Shown: piece by piece, positions 45,065-54,866 of the stretch
How positions within the stretch are numbered: the first letter of the stretch is position 1
Layout: each line of letters opens with the position of its first letter
Origin: Pedobacter sp. PACM 27299
GTDB lineage: Bacteria; Bacteroidota; Bacteroidia; Sphingobacteriales; Sphingobacteriaceae
DNA length: 64,000 bases
Assembly: GCF_001412655.1 (NCBI RefSeq)
Contig: NZ_CP012996.1
Location: forward strand, 1,922,001 to 1,986,000
Reading direction: 5' to 3'
Translations under genes and position numbers: made by a program
Notes under the pieces: generated by a model
Databases searched by the model: none
Seen by the model: only the letters and a program-made list of their open reading frames with translations
What the model was told of the DNA's origin: nothing

Positions 45065-46438
45065 TTAGATTGGATTCTGGCTGTAGGTGTTGTTGATGTC
45101 CAGTTCACGCTGAGGAATCAGGAAAAGCAATCTTGGTGTTTTTCCTTGTGCTTTCATCACTTCAGCAGCCTTACCAAAACGCAGTAAATCCGGCCATCTG
45201 TGGTTTTCAAAAGCAAGCTCTACTCGTCTTTCTTTGAGTAATTTCTCGGCGAAAGTACCTGGGGTACTGCTGTCAATTCTATTCAATCCGGCACGGAACC
45301 TCACTTCATAGATCAGGTCGTAGGCTTCGGTGCCTTCTCCCAAAGCTTCTGCCAGCATCAGCAAGGCATCTGCATAACGCAGTACCACGAAATTATAATC
45401 CGCATCACCTTCATTATAGGCAGTAGTCGTGCCATATTTAAGGATAAAACGTCCTGCATTTAATGGCCCGTTGATCGGGTTCATAGAGATGGCAAAACGT
45501 TTGTCGTTCGGCTCATAAGCAGCCTGCATTTCTGCGGTAGGTCTGTTTTTGTAAGCACCGGTGCTTTGGATCATTAAGGGAGAGAAAGCATTGGTAAAGG
45601 CATTTCCGGTATTGGTACCACCACCTTTGTACTGCACTTCAAAGATGGATTCTACATTGTTTTTATTGGCAATTCCCCAAAGCTTGTCGTAAGTAGGAAC
45701 TAGGGTGTAACCGTAAGTTTTAACCCTTCTCAATGGTGCAACAGCCGAAGCTTTATCGCCCATGGTCAGGTAAATTTTACCCATTAATGTGGCTGCGGCT
45801 CCTTTAGTTGCTCTGCCCACATTGATGCCGGTATATTTTACATCTAAGAAACCTTCGGCGGTGGCCAGGTCGGCAACTAACTGTTTATATACTTCGCTAG
45901 CTGGCAATTGAGGATAGGATTTACCTTCTTCTACGGTAATTTCTTTGAGTACCAATGGGATTCTTCCGAAGTTCAGGGCAAGGTTATAATAAAACAGGGA
46001 GCGTAGGAATAAAGCTTCTCCTTTCACTCTGTTTTTTAAGGCTGGATCCATTGGTACTTCTTCAATTCTGCTCAATACGATGTTACATCTGCTGATGCCT
46101 ACATAAGTATCCAGGTAGGAAGAGGTGACCAATTCGGCTGTTGCCGCATTTTCATTGAAGTTGTCAATGGCATTCAGGTCTGCACCCAATCCGGTATTAT
46201 CGGCACCGCCATCGGTATTATCGGAACGCATTTCGTTCAGGATCCAGTAACTTTGGTTGTAAGCACCGTTCATCTGCAGCGCTTTATAAGCTGCGTTTAC
46301 GGCGATCACCATATCGTCACTGGTTTTATAGAAGGCATTTACGTTACGCTGAGAAATCGGGTTCAGGTCGGTAAACTCTTTGCCACAAGAGCTGAGTATT
46401 CCGGCAGAGATCAGGATATATATTAATTTCTTTTTCAT
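45065..46438 (-). CDS. SusD/RagB family outer-membrane lipoprotein
   Basis: 457 residues. Lipoprotein signal with Cys in AGILSSCGKEFTDLNP (residue 18), typical SusD start (NPISQRNVNAFYKTSDDMVI), the tetratricopeptide-like helices (GEALFLRSLFYYNLALNFGR) and the C-terminal YADALLMLAEALGEG and ERRVELAFENHRWPDLLRFG signatures. SusD caps the SusC channel and binds glycan at the cell surface. It starts 27 bases after the susC stop; the two form a complex. Confidence 0.94.
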   Translation of the reverse strand: MKKKLIYILISAGILSSCGKEFTDLNPISQRNVNAFYKTSDDMVIAVNAAYKALQMNGAYNQSYWILNEMRSDNTDGGADNTGLGADLNAIDNFNENAATAELVTSSYLDTYVGISRCNIVLSRIEEVPMDPALKNRVKGEALFLRSLFYYNLALNFGRIPLVLKEITVEEGKSYPQLPASEVYKQLVADLATAEGFLDVKYTGINVGRATKGAAATLMGKIYLTMGDKASAVAPLRRVKTYGYTLVPTYDKLWGIANKNNVESIFEVQYKGGGTNTGNAFTNAFSPLMIQSTGAYKNRPTAEMQAAYEPNDKRFAISMNPINGPLNAGRFILKYGTTTAYNEGDADYNFVVLRYADALLMLAEALGEGTEAYDLIYEVRFRAGLNRIDSSTPGTFAEKLLKERRVELAFENHRWPDLLRFGKAAEVMKAQGKTPRLLFLIPQRELDINNTYSQNPI

Positions 46439-46465
46439 TTTTTCTGGTTTTTAGGTTTAAGAACA

Positions 46466-49400
46466 CTACTTAAATGAGGCATTAATACCAAAAGTGAAAT
46501 TTCTTGATAACGGATAGGCGCCATAATCTTCACCCTGTACACCGCTTGAAGTAGATTGATTATTTACCTCAGGGTTGTAGCCGATATAATCGGTTTTGGT
46601 GAATAGGTTGGTTCCAGAAGTATATACACGGAATGAAGAGAAATATTTCCCTACCCATTTGGCAGGTAGGGTATAGGCGATGGTTACATTTCTAAGGCGG
46701 ATGTAAGAGGCATCTTCTACCTGATAAGTGGAAGGTCTGTTGTTAAATCCGTGTAAATCGCCTAGCCGGTCTGCACGTGGTGTTTTACCATCTCCAGGTT
46801 GATCTGGGGAAAGCCATCTGTTTTTCAGCACGGAGTAAGAGTTGGTATTGGCTTCACCATTGGCCAGGTGTCTTCTGGTTAAGTTCAAGACTTGTGAACC
46901 TTCTACACCCTGGATCAGGAAGCTCAATTCTATGCCTTTATAGCCTAGTCTGTTGGTAATACCATAGGTGTAATCAGGCTGATAGTTGCCGATAACCGTA
47001 CGGTCGTTGGCATCAATAACGCCGTCACCATTTACATCTTTGAACATGAAATCTCCAGGTGCCGCTTTTGCTGCCAATTTATCTTTAGGGGCGCTGTTGA
47101 TCTCTGCCTGACTTTGGTAGATCCCTTCTACCACATAACCGTAATAGCTGCCGATTGGGTCGCCGATGCGGGTAATGTGACGGATACCAGCACCACCAGT
47201 GCTTAGAATTGGATCGCCGGAAGCGCCCAATTTCAATACTTTGTTTTTGTTGGTAGAGAAGTTCATATCGGTGCTCCAGGTGAAGCTGCCTACTAAATTC
47301 TGAGTAGAAAGGGAAGCTTCAAAACCTTTGTTTTCTACCTCACCGATGTTCATTAGCGGGTTAGAGTTCCCGTAACCTACTACTGCAGGCACTTGTACAT
47401 TCAGGAGCAGGTTAGAAGTTTTCTTATTGTACCAATCTAGGGATGCAAAGATCCTGTTGCTCAGGAAGCTCATGTCCAGACCGATATCTACCTGTGTATT
47501 TTTCTCCCAGGTCAGGTTTGGATTGCTTGGGGTAGAAGGGGCGATCCCGTTGGTCACGACATTGCCAAATACATAATTATATGGGCTCAATAGTCCTACA
47601 GCGGCATAGTTTGGGATCAGGAAGTTTCCTGTTTTACCCCAGCTTCCGCGCAGTTTAAAGTCGCTGATCCATTTGATATTTTTCATGAATGCTTCATCAG
47701 ACATTCTCCATCCGGCAGAGAAGGAAGGGAAATAACCGACTTTATTGCCCTCACCAAAACGGGAAGCACGGTCAGAACGGATGGTCGCGGTCAATAGGTA
47801 ACGGTCCATAAACGCATAGTTTACCCTACCCAGGTAGGATACCAGCGACCATTCTTCTTCGGTTGCGGTACCACCGGTAACTTGTCCGCCGCTCACGGTT
47901 TGTACTAAATCGTCAGGGAAGTTTTCTGCTTGTACCTGATTGTTTCTGATCTTGTCTTTCTGTGCGGTATATCCGGCAAGTGCAGAGATGCTGTGTACCC
48001 CAAATACCTTGTTGTAAGTTAGGAGGTTTTCTGAAAGCCAGTTGGTTTCCAGTGAAGAGTTAGACTGTCCATAAGGCACACCTACAGTTGCTGCACGGTC
48101 GATAAATGCCTTTTCTCTGTAATATTTTCTATTGTAGTTGTTAATGTCTGTACCGATCATGAACTTGTATTTCAGACCATCCAGAAAGGTATATTCTGCA
48201 TAGGCGCTGGCAAAGCTTCTGAACTGCGAAAGGTCGTCATGGATGTATTTTACTACCGCCAGCGGGTTACTGGAAGCGGTCATATTGGTACCGGTTCCAT
48301 TTTCTGTGTTCAGGTGACTCTGGTTATTGCTTTGGTTAATCGTACCATTTGGCAGGTAAGGGCTTACTGTTGGCGAATGTACCAGGGCGGTGTAAACTGC
48401 TCCTGGAGGATCTGCGAAATAAGGGGCACTGGTAGATCCTTTGGCCTGATCTGTAAATGAAGGATTCACAATGGCACCGATACGCAGGTTTTTAACCGGA
48501 TCAGATTCGATGTTGATGCGGAAGGTATAACGTTTAAATCCGGTTTTATCGATGATACCACCTTGATTGAAATAGTTACCAGAGATGTAATAGCCTAGTT
48601 TTTCTGCTCCACCAGAAAGGGATAGGTTATAGGACTGGATGTTGGAATTTTTGAACAGCACATCCTGCCAGTCGGTGTCTACACCTGTTGGATTGATAAA
48701 ATCATTAGGCAGGTAATAACTGGTATTGGTACTTCTGGTGTAACGTACTGAATTGGGGTCGTTGATGCTGGCATTCGGGAAATCCTGCAGGTAGGCATTG
48801 TTCTTCGCGTTCAGCACATACTCGCTGAGCTCTTTTGAGTTCATCAGGTCTACCTTGTTGGCCAGGGTTTGGATGCCATAATAGGAGTCGAAATTGACTG
48901 AAGTAGTACCGTCTCTTTTTCCTTTTTTAGTGGTGATGATGATGACTCCGTTTGAACCTCTGGAACCATAAATGGCGGCAGCGGCAGCGTCTTTTAAGAC
49001 CTCTACGGATTGAATATCTCCCGGGCTGATGGTTCCCAGCGGGTTTGCCGGAGCGGGGCGGAAGGCTACCGTTCTTTTAGAAACATCGCCCTGAGTGGCA
49101 GATTCTACGTTTTTAGAGATGGGGAAACCATCTACTACATATAAGGGTTCGTTACCAGCGGAGATAGAACCGACACCACGCACACGAATGGTGGTTGCGG
49201 CACCTGGTTCGCCACTTGGCTCTTGTACCTGTACCCCTGCGATCTGGCCTTGAATGGCATTCTCGAAGCTGGTTACCGGAATATCCTTGATGCTTTTTGC
49301 ACTGATAGAAGCAATAGAACCAGTTAAGTTTCTTTTTTGCTGTGTACCGTATCCCACACCTACTACTACAATTTCATCTAGTTTCTGCTGGTCAGGCATT

Positions 49401-50062
49401 AAATCTACATTGATGACTGTAGAAGAACCGATGGCCACTTCCTTCGTGATGTAACTGATATAAGAGAATACAAGGATACCTTTTTCAGGAACTTTAATGG
49501 TGTATTTTCCGTTGGAATTGGTGCTGGTGGTAATGTTTTTCCCTTTCAATTTAATGGAAACGCCAGGCAGTATCTCCCCATTGCTGCCATCGGCCACTTT
49601 ACCAGTGATGGTCAACTCTCTATAGACTTCGCTCAGGTTATTGGCGTTTTCTGCTGGTGTCGGTTCGGTACTGCCTTTTTCCTTTGGGCTGTTCTGACGG
49701 TGATCTGCAGAAGTTTTTGAATCTTTGAAATTGATCACATAAAACTGTTCGCTAATCTTTTTATAGTTAATATTTACCGGAGAAAGCATATTGGTCAATG
49801 CCGTTTCAATACTTTCATGTTGTGGTTTTTCTTTAGTTTGAACAAGTATATTCTCGGCCAGCTTGCTGTCGAACATAATGGATACTTTGTGTATTTTTTC
49901 GAGTCCTTTCAATGCATCTTTGAGGGGCATCAATTGACGCATGGCCTCTGAAGGCGTGGTGGTAGCACTTTCCGGCACAAATGCGAAGGACTGCACACGA
50001 CTAAATACCATCGATGCGCTACCGATCACGAGGATCAGCAGCAAGTGTAGAATTTTTACCAT
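46466..50062 (-). CDS. SusC/RagA TonB-dependent transporter with N-terminal signalling (STN) domain
   Basis: 1198 residues. Order: signal peptide (1-26), a secretin/TonB N-terminal domain (about 45-110, PLKDALKGLEKIHKVSIMFD), a carboxypeptidase-regulatory-like domain (about 150-230, LPGVSIKLKGKNITTSTNSN), plug (about 235-380, VVVGVGYGTQQKRNLTGSIA; IRVRGVGSISAGNEPLYVVD) and a beta-barrel ending FTFGINASFK. The STN domain marks transporters that signal to a FecR-type anti-sigma factor, and fecR is the gene just upstream (38 bases). With SusD it should import oligosaccharides using TonB energy. Confidence 0.94.
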   Translation of the reverse strand: MVKILHLLLILVIGSASMVFSRVQSFAFVPESATTTPSEAMRQLMPLKDALKGLEKIHKVSIMFDSKLAENILVQTKEKPQHESIETALTNMLSPVNINYKKISEQFYVINFKDSKTSADHRQNSPKEKGSTEPTPAENANNLSEVYRELTITGKVADGSNGEILPGVSIKLKGKNITTSTNSNGKYTIKVPEKGILVFSYISYITKEVAIGSSTVINVDLMPDQQKLDEIVVVGVGYGTQQKRNLTGSIASISAKSIKDIPVTSFENAIQGQIAGVQVQEPSGEPGAATTIRVRGVGSISAGNEPLYVVDGFPISKNVESATQGDVSKRTVAFRPAPANPLGTISPGDIQSVEVLKDAAAAAIYGSRGSNGVIIITTKKGKRDGTTSVNFDSYYGIQTLANKVDLMNSKELSEYVLNAKNNAYLQDFPNASINDPNSVRYTRSTNTSYYLPNDFINPTGVDTDWQDVLFKNSNIQSYNLSLSGGAEKLGYYISGNYFNQGGIIDKTGFKRYTFRINIESDPVKNLRIGAIVNPSFTDQAKGSTSAPYFADPPGAVYTALVHSPTVSPYLPNGTINQSNNQSHLNTENGTGTNMTASSNPLAVVKYIHDDLSQFRSFASAYAEYTFLDGLKYKFMIGTDINNYNRKYYREKAFIDRAATVGVPYGQSNSSLETNWLSENLLTYNKVFGVHSISALAGYTAQKDKIRNNQVQAENFPDDLVQTVSGGQVTGGTATEEEWSLVSYLGRVNYAFMDRYLLTATIRSDRASRFGEGNKVGYFPSFSAGWRMSDEAFMKNIKWISDFKLRGSWGKTGNFLIPNYAAVGLLSPYNYVFGNVVTNGIAPSTPSNPNLTWEKNTQVDIGLDMSFLSNRIFASLDWYNKKTSNLLLNVQVPAVVGYGNSNPLMNIGEVENKGFEASLSTQNLVGSFTWSTDMNFSTNKNKVLKLGASGDPILSTGGAGIRHITRIGDPIGSYYGYVVEGIYQSQAEINSAPKDKLAAKAAPGDFMFKDVNGDGVIDANDRTVIGNYQPDYTYGITNRLGYKGIELSFLIQGVEGSQVLNLTRRHLANGEANTNSYSVLKNRWLSPDQPGDGKTPRADRLGDLHGFNNRPSTYQVEDASYIRLRNVTIAYTLPAKWVGKYFSSFRVYTSGTNLFTKTDYIGYNPEVNNQSTSSGVQGEDYGAYPLSRNFTFGINASFK

Positions 50063-50100
50063 GGTTTGGTTGGTTTAGTTGATAAAATTAGTTAGTTGAC

Positions 50101-50952
50101 TCAGGGGGTATTCGTAACAATAAGCGTATCTCCTTTTTTAGTGAAATTGATATTAAATGTTTCTGATAATGCATGAATCAGGGAATTGATGTTGGTAGTT
50201 GGTGCAGATCCGGACAAGTTCATGTCCAGCATTTTAGGATCTTCCACCAGGATTTCCAGTCCATAGGTGTTGTGCAGGGTGTTGAGTACTTCTTTCAATG
50301 GTGTTTTATCGAACACCAGGCGGTCGGTTTTCCAGGACGAATAAATCGCTGGATCTACCATACGTTTGGTATAAGATTTTTCCTTGCTTTGGTACTCTAC
50401 GAGGTCGCCGGGCTTCATTTGAATGATATTGGTTTTGTGGTCCTGTCCCTCCATACGGAAGTCGATTTTTCCGGAATTCAGCACCACCCGGGTATCGTGG
50501 TTTCTGGCGCTGATGTTAAATTCAGTACCCAATACTTCAACTGATAGCTGGTCAGGCATTTTTACAAAAAACTTTTGATGGGAGCGTGTGTGTTTTACCG
50601 AGAAGTACGCTTCCCCATCTACCTTTACTTCCCGATCCCCATTGCCGGACCAGTTTTTACGATAGCTCAGCTGACTATTTCCATTCAAGGTCACGACAGA
50701 ACTGTCGGGAAGAACAACACGTAAGGTTTGTCCATACTTGGTGAGGTGATGGATTTCTGCGTTTTGTTCTTTCAAAAACCATACGCCGATGGTGGTCACC
50801 AGGATCAGCATTGCTGCAGCAGCGATGATCTGTTTATTGAACCAGGGCTTTAGTTTTCTTACCGGCGTTTCTTGATCGTCCAGCATGGGAGCTAGCTTTT
50901 CCCATGCTGCATCGATTCGTTCCAAGTCGTTTTTGAAGGTTTTTTTAGTCAT
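50101..50952 (-). CDS. FecR family anti-sigma factor
   Basis: 283 residues: a cytoplasmic N-terminus (residues 1-40, LERIDAAWEKLAPMLDD), one membrane helix (about 48-64, IIAAAAMLILVTTIGVWFL), a FecR periplasmic domain (YGQTLRVVLPDSSVVTLNGN, VDGEAYFSVKH, VEVLGTEFNISA) and the C-terminal DUF4974/STN-like domain (FDKTPLKEVLNTLHNTYGLE). It should hold or activate the sigma factor encoded at 56204-56758 according to the state of SusC. Unusually it is separated from that sigma gene by three metabolic genes. A promoter-like box lies 33 bases before its start. Confidence 0.92.
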   Translation of the reverse strand: MTKKTFKNDLERIDAAWEKLAPMLDDQETPVRKLKPWFNKQIIAAAAMLILVTTIGVWFLKEQNAEIHHLTKYGQTLRVVLPDSSVVTLNGNSQLSYRKNWSGNGDREVKVDGEAYFSVKHTRSHQKFFVKMPDQLSVEVLGTEFNISARNHDTRVVLNSGKIDFRMEGQDHKTNIIQMKPGDLVEYQSKEKSYTKRMVDPAIYSSWKTDRLVFDKTPLKEVLNTLHNTYGLEILVEDPKMLDMNLSGSAPTTNINSLIHALSETFNINFTKKGDTLIVTNTP

Positions 50953-50984
50953 TTTGTGTGGAGATGATGTGTTATTTTATGCTA

Positions 50985-51010
50985 AGACGCTGTGCTTTTG
51001 GTTTTGTACT
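50985..51010 (-). promoter_or_regulatory. Putative ECF-sigma promoter upstream of fecR-susCD
   Basis: On the - strand the site begins AGTACAAAAC and ends CGTCT; GTAC and CGTCT are 16 bases apart, the spacing of -35 and -10 boxes. It matches the site at 53780-53805 at 20 of 26 positions. Its edge is 33 bases before the fecR start, a fitting leader length. A CGTC-type -10 is common for ECF sigma factors. Confidence 0.55.
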
Positions 51011-51022
51011 GTATAATTGTGA

Positions 51023-53674
51023 TTATTTTTTTATTGACTTCTGCGGTTCTTCATTTCTTAACCAGTAGAGCAGGTATGGAACATTGTAAGCATGTGTCCA
51101 GCCGAATACCCGAAGGCCGTTTCTGACATCCCATTCTGCATATTCTTTTTCGGGATCCTGAGGGAAGTGGCTTACTTTTAACAGGGTTTCTGCGAGTTGT
51201 TTCTGTGTGGCATTATTGTCGAACTTAACATTGGTCTGGTCTGTTTTTAGTACTGCCGCACGTTCCAGTGCCCTGTTCAGGAAACTTTGATCTCGGGTGA
51301 ATTCATAACCGATCAGTAAGCTGTGGATAGAAGATAGGTAGGATTCCATAAAGTAGGCGATCGGCTCATTGTCTCTTACCGAACGGGCATGGGTAATGAG
51401 TGCCTGTTTTATTTTTTCATCGCGGGTGATCCGGTAATATTTGCTGAGCCCTTGTGAGGCATATACCTGAGAATAACCATAACGGTCTACCACCAGACTG
51501 CTATTTTGCTCAGTTCCGTTTTGCAGGTCTAACATGTGTTTGATGCGGTCTTTCAGATCGGTCAGGTAGATTTCATCTTTGGTGGCATCGTATACTTCGG
51601 TCATGTTCCATACGGATAGATATAGACGGCGTCCCATCAGGTCATGATCTCCCCAGATGCGTTTCACATAAGTATCTGCAGTTTGACGCGCGATTTCTAA
51701 ACCTCTGTGGTCTCCGGTCAAGTAGTAATCTGCGAGCCATCCCTGTACCCATACGTGTGCGCTCAGTACTGCCGACCAATGCTGATCGCCATGTCTTTTT
51801 CCGATGCCGAGGTAAGGAGTAGTGTTATCTGGTGCTTCTTTGCTTTGCAGGTAATCGAGAACAGGGTTGGTATCTCCATGGTATACTGGTTTTTTAGGCC
51901 AGTGAATATTGTCTACATCCATGGTATGTCTGCTCATCGCCTGTGCGGCATTGTAAAGTTTCGGATCTCCGGTTCTCATGAATTGCATCCATAACATATA
52001 GTCTTGTGCAGGTTCGTTGTTTGCCCACATTTCCCATTTATTGGCGATGTAGTAGTTTTTAAAGTCGCCATGCTCGAACATGCCATACCATGGTGCCCAG
52101 TTTTGGTTGAAAAGCATCCAGTCGAATTTATAGTCCATTCCACGCTCAAACTCAGAAAAGGTCGTGTTGTGAGGGGAGAAGGAACCGAAAACTTTCGATA
52201 CGGCATAGGCTTGCGGAGCGGCATGTGCTACTGGCGGATCCAGGAAATAATTCAATGATTTTTGAATGGAGGGGGTACTTACGCTGGCTTCATGGAAGTA
52301 ATAAACCAGTTCGCTGGTTTTAGCCAGTCCTTGTGCGAAATTCCCTAATATACCATCATCAGGAGCGTTAGTATCCCTTGCGAAGCTCATTGGCCCTGCT
52401 TGCGGCGACCATAAATAGGCGGTAGTGAGCTGCTGATCAGCGATGATATTCAGTTCTTTTGGGTATTCTTCAAAGAAGTGTTTGATGCCGATGGCAATGC
52501 CCCATTTTTTGTCGCTGATGTCCATCCAGCCACTGGCTTTGGCGGTTTTCAGCTGCTCCTTATTGTCGGTGGTTAGACTGGCAGAGAAGCCTTCCATTCT
52601 TTTGGTATTTGTGGATTCCGGCACCGGAGCTACTTTATTTGGTTTCGGCCCGGTTTGGAATAGTGAGGTTTTCTGTGTTCCATTTCCGGAGAATTCATAT
52701 ACTTTTTCTGCTGGGTTTTCCCACCATTTACCATCTTTATAACCTACTTTGTAGGAGATGGCACCGTTTAGTTTGTAATGGAGGGAGAAGCCTGTTCCTG
52801 CAATCTGGTCGTTTGGTTTAGACCAGCCTTTATCGCTGCTTTCTTCTTCCGAAAGTATGTCTTTACTTTGCGTAGCAATCCTGGCATGCTCTCCTTTTTT
52901 AATTTCATGCTGATCCGGGACGCCGGTGTAGACAAAGGTATGGAGTACTTTAACATAGGATTTTCCGGCATATACGTGGACTCTGAGCACGAATGGCGCA
53001 GGATTGTTGTCTTTTCTCTCATAGCGGTATTCTCCTTCAAGTCTGATGATGCCATGCAAAGAGCCGGAGCCTTTTTCGATGACGCTTCTGGTGATGATGG
53101 CTTTGGACTTGTCTATTCCTGCCTGATCTAAAAGATCGAGGAAGGAACCTCTGTCTTTCGCGCCTTCGGCGATGATGTCTGAGGCACTGAACCCGTTTTT
53201 ATCGGTATTCAGCTGTACCGTTTCAAAGAAACCTCCATTGTCTTTCTTGATTTTGAAGTTCAATGGGCCGGTGCTGACTTCCGTATAGCTGCCCATGGGC
53301 TGCACATTTCTGATCACTACACGATCGCCTTTAAAGGTTTCTCTTTTGACATCGCTGCCATATTCCAGGGTGTAATTGTCGTTGGCATCGGTAAAGAAAA
53401 ATACCCAGATCCATTTGATGCTGTTGTTAATGGGCATCCAGTTGTTGACTTCCGTGATTTGGGAAGGGATTTCCTTGCCTTGTTTATTGAGCAGTCGGAC
53501 ATGGTCCGGAGAATACAGGGCACCGATGGGAATGGGTATACCCATGGTAATGGGAGCACCTTCCTGGTGCTTTTCAACTTTTAGCGGAATTCGTTCTGCT
53601 GCAATTGCAGTGAATTGAACCAGGAGGAGCAAGGATAAGGTAAGGAAGGTTTGGCTTAGCTTTTTCATTGGCAT
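51023..53674 (-). CDS. PcRGLX/YetA-like protein (putative exo-rhamnogalacturonan lyase family)
   Basis: 883 residues with signal peptide (MKKLSQTFLTLSLLLLVQFT ... AIAA). The N-terminal RIFT-barrel region (IPLKVEKHQEGAPITMGIPI, PIGALYSPDHVRLLNKQGKE) and central beta-sandwich (WSPQAGPMSF) match the family that includes PcRGLX exo-rhamnogalacturonan lyase and YetA. The C-terminal half is an alpha/alpha barrel (QHWSAVLSAHVWVQGWLADY, YDATKDEIYLTDLKDRIKHM). The enzyme should act in the periplasm or at the surface on acidic oligosaccharides; activity on rhamnogalacturonan is not assured. It heads the part of the cluster that continues with fecR, 70 bases downstream, and has its own promoter-like box. 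Confidence 0.75.
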   Translation of the reverse strand: MPMKKLSQTFLTLSLLLLVQFTAIAAERIPLKVEKHQEGAPITMGIPIPIGALYSPDHVRLLNKQGKEIPSQITEVNNWMPINNSIKWIWVFFFTDANDNYTLEYGSDVKRETFKGDRVVIRNVQPMGSYTEVSTGPLNFKIKKDNGGFFETVQLNTDKNGFSASDIIAEGAKDRGSFLDLLDQAGIDKSKAIITRSVIEKGSGSLHGIIRLEGEYRYERKDNNPAPFVLRVHVYAGKSYVKVLHTFVYTGVPDQHEIKKGEHARIATQSKDILSEEESSDKGWSKPNDQIAGTGFSLHYKLNGAISYKVGYKDGKWWENPAEKVYEFSGNGTQKTSLFQTGPKPNKVAPVPESTNTKRMEGFSASLTTDNKEQLKTAKASGWMDISDKKWGIAIGIKHFFEEYPKELNIIADQQLTTAYLWSPQAGPMSFARDTNAPDDGILGNFAQGLAKTSELVYYFHEASVSTPSIQKSLNYFLDPPVAHAAPQAYAVSKVFGSFSPHNTTFSEFERGMDYKFDWMLFNQNWAPWYGMFEHGDFKNYYIANKWEMWANNEPAQDYMLWMQFMRTGDPKLYNAAQAMSRHTMDVDNIHWPKKPVYHGDTNPVLDYLQSKEAPDNTTPYLGIGKRHGDQHWSAVLSAHVWVQGWLADYYLTGDHRGLEIARQTADTYVKRIWGDHDLMGRRLYLSVWNMTEVYDATKDEIYLTDLKDRIKHMLDLQNGTEQNSSLVVDRYGYSQVYASQGLSKYYRITRDEKIKQALITHARSVRDNEPIAYFMESYLSSIHSLLIGYEFTRDQSFLNRALERAAVLKTDQTNVKFDNNATQKQLAETLLKVSHFPQDPEKEYAEWDVRNGLRVFGWTHAYNVPYLLYWLRNEEPQKSIKK

Positions 53675-54023
53675 ATTGGTTTTTATCGGTTTTAGGCTAT
53701 CCTAAGTTTATGGCATACGTTTTAAGTAATGGACAAGACTTAGGTTGGTGCTAGCTGTGGATAGGTTTGTTTCCTGATAAGACGGGGCGGTTTTGATTTT
53801 GTACTGCTTTTATTTGATTTTTCTTGCAGACCGGGATTTATGCCGGGGATAAGTTCGATGTTATGATCATCTGATTGAGCGGGATAAAATGTTATTATTT
53901 ATGGTGGTTATTCTATGGGGGGACTTACCTGCAGAGGCTTATTGAAAAGAGTGGAGATGATCAAAGCGGAGGGATTCCTTAAAAAGAACCCTTCGCTTTG
54001 GTATTCATAGAATGTTTTATTTT
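53675..54023. other. Intergenic region upstream of the PcRGLX-like gene
   Basis: 349 bases without a gene. It holds the promoter-like box at 53780-53805, which leaves a leader of about 100 bases. A stretch near 53965-54005 (AGCGGAGGGATTCC / AACCCTTCGCTTTG) could form the terminator of the ROK gene. Confidence 0.5.
53780..53805 (-). promoter_or_regulatory. Putative ECF-sigma promoter upstream of the PcRGLX-like gene
   Basis: The same 26-base pattern: begins AGTACAAAATCAAAACCG and ends CCCCGTCT on the - strand, with GTAC and CGTCT 16 bases apart. It is 106 bases upstream of the start codon. It differs from the site at 56149-56174 at only two positions. Confidence 0.6.
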
Positions 54024-54866
54024 CTAGTTAAAATATAATGCGGCAGCGCCGAGAATGGCAATGTTGTCTATTTCTGAAGGGGTAATCTGGATGTTTTTGA
54101 TCACTGGCTGATAAGGAAAGTCCTGTAATTCTGTCCATAAGGTAGCGCGGAAAAATGGGAATGCTTTGCTTACTGAACCGCCCATGACGATTATTTCCGG
54201 ATCTACGGCATAGAGAATGGTTTTTATGAGCAAGCTGAGGTGTTTTCCATATTCCTGGAAAATTTGTAATGCGGCAAGTTCTCCACTGGCTGCTCTTTTA
54301 TATACTTCCTCACCAGAGCTTTGGTGGAAATGGCTGAAGAAATTGCCGCTGCAGTAGAACTCGTAGTTGTGATCCAGGTAGGGGATCATTCCGAATTCAC
54401 CGGCACCGCAGTTGCGGCCTTCATAAAGTTTGCCCTCACAGATCAGGCCTGCGGCTACACCAGTACCGAGAATGAGACCGGTCAGGTTGTTTTTTTTCTT
54501 GCCCATGCCGTAATGCCATTCTCCGGCAGCGAAGCAATTGGCATCGTTGTTCATCAGGACGGGGATCTGGAAATGATTTTCCAGAATAGATTTCAGGGGC
54601 ACTGCTTTCCAGGAAGGGATGTTTTGTACATCGTAAACAATGCCTTCTTTGGTATCCAGGATACCCGGAACACCAATTCCAATGGCTTCTACTTTAGGGT
54701 TTATGACCTTGCTGATCGAGTCGATCACCTGTTTGATGACGATGGATTCATCGCTTTTGGATTGGATCCGATCGCTGTCGATTTTAGTTATTTCTTGTCC
54801 GCTTACCAATCCGGAGCGCACATTGGTGCCTCCAAGATCTACGCCAACCAGCATCTTATTGTTCAT
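54024..54866 (-). CDS. ROK family sugar kinase without the zinc motif
   Basis: 280 residues. VGVDLGGTNVRSGLV is the ATP-binding phosphate-1 motif, IGVGVPG-type IGIGVPGILD follows, NNDANCFAAGEW has the catalytic Asp, and LTGLILGTGVAAGLICEGKL the phosphate-2 motif. In most ROK proteins GEIGH and CxCGxxGCxE bind zinc. Here the first reads GEFGM and the second YEFYCSGNFF, so the zinc ligands are gone. It probably phosphorylates the monosaccharide brought in by the permease. Its start overlaps the permease stop by 11 bases, so they are translationally coupled. Confidence 0.87.
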   Translation of the reverse strand: MNNKMLVGVDLGGTNVRSGLVSGQEITKIDSDRIQSKSDESIVIKQVIDSISKVINPKVEAIGIGVPGILDTKEGIVYDVQNIPSWKAVPLKSILENHFQIPVLMNNDANCFAAGEWHYGMGKKKNNLTGLILGTGVAAGLICEGKLYEGRNCGAGEFGMIPYLDHNYEFYCSGNFFSHFHQSSGEEVYKRAASGELAALQIFQEYGKHLSLLIKTILYAVDPEIIVMGGSVSKAFPFFRATLWTELQDFPYQPVIKNIQITPSEIDNIAILGAAALYFN

